Assembly (NCBI GenBank): GCA_041484845.1
Contig: JBGPIK010000170.1
Location: 1-12,968 of the forward strand
DNA: 12,968 nt
Direction: 5' to 3'
Origin: JBGPIK01 sp041484845
Lineage (GTDB): Bacteria > Desulfobacterota > Binatia > UBA9968
The position numbers and the translations under genes are program-made. The stretch's first letter is position 1, and each line of letters opens with the position of its first letter. Below, one piece after another: positions 7,787-12,968 of the stretch. The notes under the pieces were generated by a model that saw only the letters and a program-made list of their open reading frames with translations, did not search any database and was not told the DNA's origin.

Positions 7787-7835
7787 TGGAGTAATGGCTT
7801 AAAGGGATCGATCAAATCAATACTCCATTACTCCA
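7787..7835. repeat. Inverted repeat (11 bp, 27-bp loop) between hydrolase and flavoprotein genes
   Basis: TGGAGTAATGG (7787-7797) and CCATTACTCCA (7825-7835) are perfect inverted copies. In the minus-strand transcript this hairpin would form after the hydrolase stop and before the flavoprotein start. It could attenuate or stabilise a bicistronic message. There is no T-tract, so a factor-independent terminator is unlikely. The right arm is part of the octamer array at 7821-7852. Confidence 0.5.
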
Positions 7836-7852
7836 ACACTCCTGCACTCCAA
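7821..7852. repeat. Four degenerate 8-bp tandem repeats
   Basis: The stretch reads as four adjoining octamers: TACTCCAT, TACTCCAA, CACTCCTG, CACTCCAA (consensus YACTCCWN). It ends four bases before the hydrolase stop codon, which is complementary to TTA at 7857-7859. On the transcribed minus strand the units read as GGAGT repeats, purine-rich and Shine-Dalgarno-like, but no start codon follows at a suitable distance. Confidence 0.6.
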
Positions 7853-7856
7853 CGTA

Positions 7857-8966
7857 TTACAACCGCTCTTCCAACCAATCCAGCATGTACGGCACATTGT
7901 GCGCCCAGTAGTCGTGGCTGCAGTGAATCCTACCCGCGGGATCATTCTGATCGTAAATCCTCAGCGTCTTATCGTGCGCGCCGATCGCGGAGAACAGCCG
8001 TTTTGCTCCCTCCACGGACATCAAAGTGTCCGATGCCCCGTGGGTGATCAAAGTCGGGCAGGCGATGTTTTGGGCGATACCGGCCATCGTGAAGTCCTTC
8101 AGCCGCCGGCGCGCCTCTTCGTGACTTACCCCGCCCAGCAGACGTTGACAAGTGGGTTGGAGATGAACGCAGAAATCATACAGGTCCTCAAGAATACTAT
8201 AACAGCCGCTCCAAGCAATGAGCGCCTTGACGCGCTTGTCAAAAGCTGCAACCCGAGGAGCGTAATAACCGGCCATGCTGATGCCGATCAGCCCGATGCG
8301 CTTCACGTCGACCTCCGGGCGCGACAACAAGTAGTCAATGCAGGTTTTTCCCGGAATTTCATAGTCCGCGCGGGTCGCGATGTTCTTTAGATACATGGAG
8401 GATCCCCGTCCCGGAGTATCGACCAGCAGAACCGCCCAGCCTCGTTCCAGCATGGGTTTAGCACCAAAGTAAATTTCCTCCGCGAATGAGTCGGCGCCGC
8501 CGATAAAAAATATCGCCGGCCACTTGCCGGGCTTGGGTTGAACCGGGTGGCAGAAATAGCCGTCGTATTCCTCAGTGCCGCAGCGCACAGAGATAATCTC
8601 GATCTTCGGCTCGTGGAGTTTGGCCGCCGCGCGAAAACACTCCTGGGCCTTACGGAAGCGCTCCGCCTTGACGTCGTTCTGAGCAGAGGTAAGAAAAACG
8701 TCGGCCATCCGATAGTACTGGTTAGCGTTAAAAAATAATCGAATAGCCGTGTGCCGATGATTCTTGGCCAATGCGGCTTTGGCTGTCGCCTCGGTGCTTT
8801 GCGCCAATTCGAGCCATGACCGTTCCCAGCCTGATTTGTCGCCAGCCTCGATTCTTGCGCACGTGCGCGCGATATCGAAAATATCCCCGCCACCTTCTTG
8901 CGCCTGGGCCACCAATCTCAGAGTTTGCCCACCGAAAGGATGAGTCGGTGTGAAAAAATCAAACAT
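7857..8966 (-). CDS. Alpha/beta hydrolase, DUF1100/FrsA-like (pseudooxynicotine hydrolase-like)
   Basis: This is a cytoplasmic serine hydrolase of 369 residues. The start ATG (8964-8966) has a strong AGGAGG six bases upstream. The N-terminal ~120 residues are helical and rich in Ala, Lys and Arg, forming the cap domain seen in 2,6-dihydroxypseudooxynicotine hydrolase and FrsA/DUF1100 relatives. The catalytic alpha/beta core then follows: WPAIFFIGGAD (149-159, oxyanion region), VDTPGRGSS (182-190), nucleophile Ser230 in GLIGISMAG, acid Asp313 in THGASDTL and base His351 in HCSHDYW. Members cleave C-C bonds or esters of aromatic and heterocyclic compounds, and some are acyl hydrolases, so the substrate is open. 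It is the first gene of a probable two-gene minus-strand operon with the flavoprotein, which suggests successive steps in breakdown of one compound. That link is inferred from position only. Confidence 0.86.
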   Translation of the reverse strand: MFDFFTPTHPFGGQTLRLVAQAQEGGGDIFDIARTCARIEAGDKSGWERSWLELAQSTEATAKAALAKNHRHTAIRLFFNANQYYRMADVFLTSAQNDVKAERFRKAQECFRAAAKLHEPKIEIISVRCGTEEYDGYFCHPVQPKPGKWPAIFFIGGADSFAEEIYFGAKPMLERGWAVLLVDTPGRGSSMYLKNIATRADYEIPGKTCIDYLLSRPEVDVKRIGLIGISMAGYYAPRVAAFDKRVKALIAWSGCYSILEDLYDFCVHLQPTCQRLLGGVSHEEARRRLKDFTMAGIAQNIACPTLITHGASDTLMSVEGAKRLFSAIGAHDKTLRIYDQNDPAGRIHCSHDYWAHNVPYMLDWLEERL

Positions 8967-9328
8967 GATGCCTCCTGAATCGAACGGAATAGTTCGCCGA
9001 AATGTTGTTTATCGATCTTACTTTAAATACCTGCGGAAAGTCCACGCCGGAGGCTTTTATGGATGCGGAAAAATGCTCCACGGGCTGTTCGGGCGGACTG
9101 AACCCGGTTGTGTCTCAGATGCTTTCGTGAGGCTCTGGAACCTGAATAGAATCGTTGAAAATCAGAAGTTGAGTTGACATCGAAATCCTATACGCGCTAC
9201 CAATGGGCGAGCGGGTCATCGGGGCCGCCGGTGTCTGTGGACTGTCCGAGTAAGCGGCGGCGGGCGCTATGAGCGAATTTTGCGCGACCCCTTACAGGCG
9301 AGACGAACAATTCATTAGGAGGTGAGCA
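8967..9328. other. Non-coding gap between divergent genes
   Basis: The 362 bp between the divergent hydrolase and molybdopterin-subunit genes must hold both promoters. I see no convincing protein: open stretches are short and match no family I know. A TTGACA hexamer occurs at 9174-9179, but no good -10 lies 16-18 bp further on. GCCGCCG (9224-9230) and CGGCGGC (9255-9261) form a 7-bp inverted repeat with a 24-nt loop, of unknown role. No trace of the medium (FAD) or small (2Fe-2S) subunit of a xanthine dehydrogenase-type enzyme was found here. Confidence 0.5.
9317..9325 (+). promoter_or_regulatory. Strong Shine-Dalgarno that fixes a TTG start
   Basis: AGGAGGTGA, a near-complete complement of the 16S rRNA tail, lies just before TTG at 9329-9331. 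The in-frame conserved N terminus AYKTIGKSLPRIEGVGKVTG begins directly after it. This supports TTG as the real initiator; the nearby GTG at 9322 is out of frame. Confidence 0.75.
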
Positions 9329-11569
9329 TTGGCGTATAAGACTATTGGTAAATCTCTTCCCCGCATCGAAGGCGTGGGTAAAGTAACCGGCGAAACTCGA
9401 TTCGCTGCCGATCTGCGATTCGACGGCCTACTTTGGGCCAAAGTCTTGCGCAGTCCGATTCCGCACGGGCGTATCGTTAAGGTCGACACATCGAAGGCCC
9501 GTGTCGTATCCGGCGTGCATGCGATCATTACCGGCGCCGATGTGACTGACATCTTCGTCGGGACCCGAGTCAAAGATCAGCCGGTTTTGGCAACCGATCG
9601 GGTGCGCTTTGTCGGCGACGCGGTCGCCGCGGTTGCGGCGGAAAGCGTCGAAATCGCCGAGCACGCACTCACCCTGATCGATGTCGACTATGAGGAACTG
9701 CCGTTTGTCGATGATCCGGTGGAGGCATTGAAACCGAGCGCGCCGTTGCTTCACCCGGACCGCTCTAAATACAAGAACGCGCCGCAATTGCCGGATGGCG
9801 TTCCACCGCATAATTTACAATCCTACGTGCTCTGGAAAAACGGTGATTTAGATGCGGGATTCAAACGGGCCGCTCGGGTTTTCGAGCATAGCTTTCGCAC
9901 GCCGCTCTCGCATCACGGTTACATCGAGCCTCATGCCTGTACCGTGCAAGTTCATCCCGATGGACGCGTGGAAGTTTGGGCATCCAACAAAGGGCCATGG
10001 GGTTTACGCGACCAAATGGCTGAAGATTTCGGCGTGCCGAAGGAAAAGATCAACGTTCATGTCCTTCATGTCGGCGGCGATTTCGGAGCGAAGGCCTCTC
10101 TGATCGACGTTCCCATCGCTTACTATTTATCGAAAGCAACCGGCCGGCCGGTGAAATTGGTTTTTGGTTCCACGGAAGAGATACTCGCGGGCGGCCATCG
10201 TCATCCGGCCGTCATCACGCTGCGCACAGGAGTTGAAGAAAATGGTTCGCTCGCTGCGGTGAAAGCGACCATTCATTTTGGCGGCGGCGCGTATGGTTCA
10301 CAGAAAGCCAATCCGCAGGTGACGGTGCTCGGAGGGCGCCGCCTCGCCAGCATGTATCGCATGCCCGCCATCAGTGTCGAAACCTTTTGTGCCTACACGA
10401 ATCACGCGCCGTGCACGCAGACGAGAACTCCCGGCAGCCCGCAAATTGTGTTTGCCCTTGAGTCTCAGATGGACATCATTGCCCTGGAGCTTGGCATAGA
10501 TGCCATCGAACTGCGCCGGCGCAACATTCTCCATGACGGCGATCCTTCGCCTATGGGGGAAAAGTGGAATCACATCCTTATCGGTGAAGTGCTGGAGCGT
10601 GCCATCAAAGCATGTGGTTGGAAAAAAAGGGGCGCAAAGAAAAACCGCGGTTGGGGTATCGCGCTCTACGAGCGCGGCACGCCCGAGGGCAAAGCCAGCG
10701 CCGCGATAACCTTGGAAACCGACGGCAAGATTAATGTCCTGACCGGCGTGCCTGATGTGGGTCCGGGTTTTTATACCATCACTCAGCAGATGGTGGCAGA
10801 GACTCTCGGCGTGTCACCCGACCGTATCGGAGTGAAATTTGAAGACACGGACAGCTTGCCGTTCGATCCCGGAACCGGCGGCAGCAAGCAGACCAATACT
10901 TCGGGCCATGCCGTTTACAAGGCGGCTCGAGAAGTGCGCGAGAAATTACTGGCATTGGCAGCCCGCGAACTCGGCTGCAATTTAGAAGACGTAGAACAGC
11001 AAGCAAATAAGTTGATCGCGCCCGGCCGCAAGTCGGTCACAATCGAAAATATGATAGCCCTCGCGGTCCGGGAAAACGGCGGGCCGGTGTTTCATTTGAC
11101 GATGTATGAGCCCAAGGACATGCCTAAGGTGACCGGCTTCGCGGCGCAAGTTGCGGAGGTCGAGATCGAGCCGATGACCGGAGCGATTAGCGTCGTCAAC
11201 TTAACCACGGTTCACGATACCGGCACTGTTTTAAATCACCTTACCCTGACCGGGCAAATTGAAGGCGGAATCATCACCGGCCTCGGGTTCGCGTTGATGG
11301 AAGAGAACCCGATGGTGGACGGGAAGATCGCGACCTTGACTCTAGGCGAGGCAAAATTGCCGTGTATCCAAGATGTGCCGCCCCTAAAAACAATTTTGGT
11401 GGAAACTCCCACCGGCCCAACGCCCTTTGGAGGCAAGTCGATCGCGGAGAATCCGAACGCTCCGACTGCGGCTGCAATCGCCAATGCCATCGCGGATGCT
11501 TGCGGCGTGCGAATCTTCGATCTGCCATTAACGGCCGAAAAGGTTTACTGGGGACTGCGAGGGAGATAG
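9329..11569 (+). CDS. Xanthine dehydrogenase-family molybdopterin-binding subunit (orphan large subunit)
   Basis: This is the molybdenum-cofactor subunit of a xanthine oxidase-family hydroxylase, 746 residues, near the usual ~750-800. It opens with the hammerhead domain: GKSLPRIEGVGKVTG, ...LRSPIPHGRI, ...SGVHAIITGADV (about 7-72). Cofactor-binding segments follow: GGDFGAK (249-255) and RTPGSPQ...FALESQMD (366-382), where relatives read RGxGxPQ. GGSKQTNTSG comes later. The catalytic glutamate that activates the Mo-bound water is Glu707 in GGKSIAENP, followed by the standard AAIANAIADACGVRI...LPLT ending. The active-site loop is not the AYxCSFR of carbon monoxide dehydrogenase, so CO oxidation is not indicated. 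These enzymes hydroxylate N-heterocycles or aldehydes and normally need FAD and 2Fe-2S partner subunits. Neither partner flanks this gene, so they must be encoded elsewhere if the enzyme is functional. Confidence 0.9.
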   Translation: MAYKTIGKSLPRIEGVGKVTGETRFAADLRFDGLLWAKVLRSPIPHGRIVKVDTSKARVVSGVHAIITGADVTDIFVGTRVKDQPVLATDRVRFVGDAVAAVAAESVEIAEHALTLIDVDYEELPFVDDPVEALKPSAPLLHPDRSKYKNAPQLPDGVPPHNLQSYVLWKNGDLDAGFKRAARVFEHSFRTPLSHHGYIEPHACTVQVHPDGRVEVWASNKGPWGLRDQMAEDFGVPKEKINVHVLHVGGDFGAKASLIDVPIAYYLSKATGRPVKLVFGSTEEILAGGHRHPAVITLRTGVEENGSLAAVKATIHFGGGAYGSQKANPQVTVLGGRRLASMYRMPAISVETFCAYTNHAPCTQTRTPGSPQIVFALESQMDIIALELGIDAIELRRRNILHDGDPSPMGEKWNHILIGEVLERAIKACGWKKRGAKKNRGWGIALYERGTPEGKASAAITLETDGKINVLTGVPDVGPGFYTITQQMVAETLGVSPDRIGVKFEDTDSLPFDPGTGGSKQTNTSGHAVYKAAREVREKLLALAARELGCNLEDVEQQANKLIAPGRKSVTIENMIALAVRENGGPVFHLTMYEPKDMPKVTGFAAQVAEVEIEPMTGAISVVNLTTVHDTGTVLNHLTLTGQIEGGIITGLGFALMEENPMVDGKIATLTLGEAKLPCIQDVPPLKTILVETPTGPTPFGGKSIAENPNAPTAAAIANAIADACGVRIFDLPLTAEKVYWGLRGR

Positions 11570-11588
11570 GCCGCATCATTCACGCGTA

Positions 11589-11728
11589 GACACGATTGAA
11601 GGGCGAGCCTTCCAGAGCGAGGCAATGGGCCTGTACCTTTTCGCATAGGGCATGGAGCAAGGAGCCTTTCAGAAGCATTTGCTCTTCGCTCTTTGCCTTT
11701 CGGCTCGCCTCTCAATCGACATCGTGTC
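11589..11728. repeat. Imperfect inverted repeat containing degenerate heptamers
   Basis: GACACGAT (11589-11596) pairs with ATCGTGTC (11721-11728). GGCGAGCC (11602-11609) pairs with GGCTCGCC (11702-11709). ATTGA/TCAAT between them also match, with a 4-base insertion in the right arm. The interior has a 7-bp rhythm: GCATAGG-GCATGGA-GCAAGGA (11643-11663) on one side and TTGCTCT-TCGCTCT-TTGCCTT (11679-11699) on the other. It starts 19 bp after the stop of the molybdopterin-subunit gene. It may act as a transcription end structure, or be a relic of a repeat element. No protein is supported within it. Confidence 0.55.
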
Positions 11729-11753
11729 ATAGTTTTTCCTCTGATCGTGAATA

Positions 11754-11924
11754 ATGCGGGATAGCTCTGTGAGCCGGGAAGATTTTCAGCTCGCGATCAA
11801 GAAAATGAAAGTCTCTGGAGTCAAGATCCATACAACCGCCAGCGTCGATCGTCCCAGCGGCAGCCGATTTTGTTTCTTCGATACCGAGGGCAATCTCTTG
11901 CACGTCTACGTGCCGCCAAAATAA
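11754..11924 (+). pseudogene. VOC/glyoxalase-fold C-terminal remnant
   Basis: A short frame of 56 codons runs from ATG 11754 (after a TGA at 11748) to TAA at 11922-11924. Its translation ends with an ASVDRPSGSRFCFFDTEGN segment followed by LLHVYVPPK. The F-x-D-x-E-GN-x-L pattern is the closing strand pair of vicinal oxygen chelate (glyoxalase/bleomycin-resistance/dioxygenase) proteins, where the Glu/Asp region approaches the metal. The preceding SREDFQLAIKKMKVSGVKI matches the helix and strand of the same module. Only about half of one beta-alpha-beta3 module remains, against ~120-140 residues in an intact protein. No Shine-Dalgarno precedes the ATG. The hairpin repeat at 11589-11728 abuts its left side, which suggests a gene cut down by rearrangement. 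The family call rests on pattern recognition in a short piece. Confidence 0.55.
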
Positions 11925-11987
11925 CACGCTGCTTTCGGCTTTCTTTCTTGGCGTTATTTGCTAGATTAACTTTGTCAATTTAACATT

Positions 11988-11992
11988 AGGAG
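11988..11992 (+). promoter_or_regulatory. Shine-Dalgarno of the DUF411 gene
   Basis: AGGAG lies 5 nt before the ATG at 11998-12000. It shows that the gene with the in-frame TGA has kept a normal translation start, which argues against a decayed pseudogene. Confidence 0.65.
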
Positions 11993-11997
11993 CGTTT

Positions 11998-12468
11998 ATG
12001 AGAACCAATGGACGGGGTCGTGTCTGGGCGGCCTTTTTGTGTGCCTCGCTTTGGGTTGTCACGGAAGCGGTAGCCGCGCAATCTAATCCTGCAACGCCGC
12101 AAATTACTGTCTATGAAAGTCCTACGTGAGGCTGTTGTTCAGGGTGGGTCGGGCACCTACAAGCGAATGGCTTCAAGGTTGAGAAAAAAGACGTTAGCGA
12201 TAATCAGCTTTCAGAGTTAAAGAGCAAATACGGCGTTCCTGAGAAACTTCAATCCTGTCACACGGCGATCATTCAAGGCTATGTCTTTGAGGGCCATGTG
12301 CCGGCGGATTTGATTTTTCGCGTGTTGAAAGAGAAGCCGGCGATCCGCGGCCTTGCCGTCCCCGGTATGCCTCCGGGTTCGCCCGGAATGGATGGTGCTA
12401 ATCCCCAACCCTATGAGATCCTGGCGTTCGACAAGCAAGGGCGAGTGACGGTTTATGCGAAGAGGTAA
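11998..12468 (+). CDS. DUF411 family protein with in-frame TGA at the CGCC motif: candidate selenoprotein
   Basis: Read through one in-frame TGA (12127-12129, residue 44), this gene gives 156 residues that follow DUF411 from end to end. A signal peptide comes first (about 1-27, hydrophobic core around 9-20, likely cut after AVAA). Next is ITVYESPT, then TGA, then GCCSGWVGHLQANGFKVE, YGVPEKLQSCHTAIIQGYVFEGHVP (79-102), and the Met-rich AVPGMPPGSPGMDG (120-133). The usual motif is PTCGCC; here the first Cys is replaced by TGA, giving UGCC if read as selenocysteine. Cys45 is absent (Gly, as usual), while Cys46, Cys47 and Cys87 remain. DUF411 proteins are small, exported, presumed metal- or thiol-reactive proteins often found near copper genes; their reaction is not established. 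The frame stays open for 112 codons after the TGA with high conservation, and a SECIS-like hairpin follows. Alternatives are a recent nonsense mutation or a sequencing error. Confidence 0.8.
12127..12162 (+). promoter_or_regulatory. Putative SECIS: TGA codon and downstream stem-loop
   Basis: After the TGA (12127-12129) the RNA can form a lower stem UUGU (12135-12138) with ACAA (12159-12162), a UCA bulge (12139-12141), and an upper stem GGGUG (12142-12146) with CACCU (12154-12158), including one G-U pair. The apical loop is GGUCGGG (12147-12153). Bacterial SECIS elements need a hairpin inside the coding region with G early in its loop, roughly 16-37 nt past the UGA. Here the loop begins after 17 nt and opens with GG. 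The loop of the E. coli fdhF SECIS, recalled from memory, is also GGUC, with a bulged U lower in the stem. Folding was done by hand. Confidence 0.6.
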
Positions 12469-12507
12469 AAAAACCAAGGGTGTATTGAAGGCCGGAGTAG
12501 AGGACCG

Positions 12508-12873
12508 ATGAAAACCAAAAATCGCTTGCTCCTTGTCTATTGCGTAATCGCTTGCGCGCTGCTTCTCGCCTCGGTTCGACCATCCCTGGCGCAAGAGAAG
12601 AAGACCCTTCGTATGGTCTTTGTCAGTCTCGCTTGGAATAGCGAGATCCCGTTCCGCGCGGCGCTGACAAGGGGCTTTTTTAGAGCGCAGGGATTGCAAG
12701 TGGAGCCGATTCTCATCCGGGGCGGGCCCGCAGCTATCGCCGCGCTGGCTTCGGGTGAAGCGGATTTTGCGAGCATCGGCGGGGCACAGGCGGTATTTCG
12801 CAGCAAGGCGAGGGGTTTGGATCTATCTAGTGTTTGGTCGAGAACCCAGACGAGAGCCGCGGTTCCTTCGTAG
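12508..12873 (+). pseudogene. NMT1/THI5-like substrate-binding protein, truncated
   Basis: The ATG at 12508 follows AGAGGA by a few bases and begins 39 bp after the DUF411 stop. A good signal peptide (MKTKNRLLLVYCVIACALLLASVRPSLA, cut near residue 28) leads into the first lobe: LRMVFVSLAWNSEIPFRAALTRGFFRAQGLQVEPILI and then LASGEADFASIGGAQAVFRSKARGLDL. This is the standard start of an SsuA/THI5-like periplasmic binding protein. After about residue 108 the sequence turns into unrelated SSVWSRTQTRAAVPS and stops at 12873, about 120 residues against the usual 310-340. The second lobe and hinge are missing, so ligand binding is not possible. The break lies just before a stretch of short direct repeats. 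A decayed gene is the best reading; an assembly break near the contig edge is the alternative. Confidence 0.75.
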
Positions 12874-12879
12874 CGGCGC

Positions 12880-12920
12880 GAGTTTTGTGGAGTTTTGTCG
12901 ACACGAAGAATGGCACGAAG
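12880..12920. repeat. Short direct repeats at the truncated gene end
   Basis: GAGTTTTGTG (12880-12889) is followed at once by GAGTTTTGTC (12890-12899), a 10-bp tandem pair. CACGAAG occurs at 12902-12908 and again at 12914-12920. Such repeats can come from slippage or mark a rearrangement point. No gene is visible from 12874 to the right edge. Confidence 0.5.
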
Positions 12921-12968
12921 TGTAGCTGGAAAGGCAGTTTTTTGCGACGGTGCGGGGCAAAGAAGGAA

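Noticed and set aside
8950..9177. 75-codon plus-strand frame in the divergent gap
   Set aside because: It starts inside the hydrolase gene on the opposite strand, has no ribosome-binding site and matches no family I know.
9174..9202. TTGACA as a sigma-70 promoter for the molybdopterin-subunit gene
   Set aside because: The hexamer is perfect, but no acceptable -10 is found at 16-18 bp; the TATACG at 9189-9194 is only 9 bp away.
9329..11569. Assignment as carbon monoxide dehydrogenase large subunit (coxL)
   Set aside because: The diagnostic AYxCSFR active-site loop is absent; the equivalent region reads AYTNHAPCTQTRTPG. No coxM or coxS genes are next to it.
11958..11986. TTGCTA-17 bp-TAACAT as promoter of the DUF411 gene
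   Set aside because: Both boxes match the consensus at only 4 of 6 positions, and the start site would fall inside the Shine-Dalgarno.
12127..12129. TGA in the DUF411 frame as an ordinary nonsense mutation or as a reassigned codon
   Set aside because: A random stop is unlikely to fall on the motif Cys with a SECIS-like hairpin at the right distance and no other damage. General TGA reassignment is excluded because other genes here end with TGA in normal places (for example 2248-2250 and 4926-4928). Mutation or base-call error is kept as the main alternative.
12217..12699. 160-codon open frame on the minus strand
   Set aside because: It lies opposite the DUF411 gene and the binding-protein start, has no recognisable family and spans two well-supported plus-strand starts. 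It is a shadow frame.

Overview
The window reads as chromosomal DNA of an uncultivated, soil- or sediment-type Gram-negative bacterium. The grounds are several orphan NMT1/THI5-like periplasmic binding proteins, a lone molybdopterin hydroxylase large subunit, a flavoprotein/hydrolase pair and many degenerate intergenic repeats. Nothing in the sequence fixes the phylum. No rRNA, tRNA, CRISPR array or complete transposase was seen.

Layout. The left edge (2-292) holds the end of a fatty acid desaturase, convergent with an EgtD-type histidine N-methyltransferase on the minus strand (387-1415). Divergent from egtD is a plus-strand run. It contains a betaine-type ABC ATPase (1483-2250), a permease fused to its substrate-binding domain (2247-3812), an ornithine cyclodeaminase/mu-crystallin family protein (3837-4928) and an NMT1-like binding protein (5009-6013). 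A 222-bp segment bounded by 16-bp inverted repeats (6015-6236) separates this run from a minus-strand pair: an alpha/beta hydrolase (7857-8966), then an FAD-binding oxidoreductase (6234-7739). After a 362-bp non-coding gap comes an orphan xanthine dehydrogenase-type molybdopterin subunit (9329-11569). A hairpin of degenerate heptamers (11589-11728) and a VOC (glyoxalase-fold) remnant (11754-11924) follow. The window ends with a DUF411 gene (11998-12468) and a truncated NMT1-like binding protein (12508-12873).

Most striking is the DUF411 gene. Its reading frame is intact except for one in-frame TGA (12127-12129), which sits exactly where the family has the first Cys of its CGCC motif. The next 33 nt can fold into a stem-loop whose 7-nt loop starts GGUC, 17 nt after the TGA. 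That spacing and loop match what is expected of a bacterial SECIS. The simplest reading is a selenoprotein form of DUF411 with a UGCC motif. The SelA/B/C/D machinery is not in the window, so this needs genome-level confirmation.

A second theme is betaine chemistry. EgtD makes the trimethyl-betaine of histidine (hercynine), the first step to ergothioneine. It lies back to back with a transporter whose architecture, a permease-binding protein fusion plus an ATPase, is that of OpuF/OpuC-like and EgtUV-like importers. The transported substrate cannot be read from the sequence alone.
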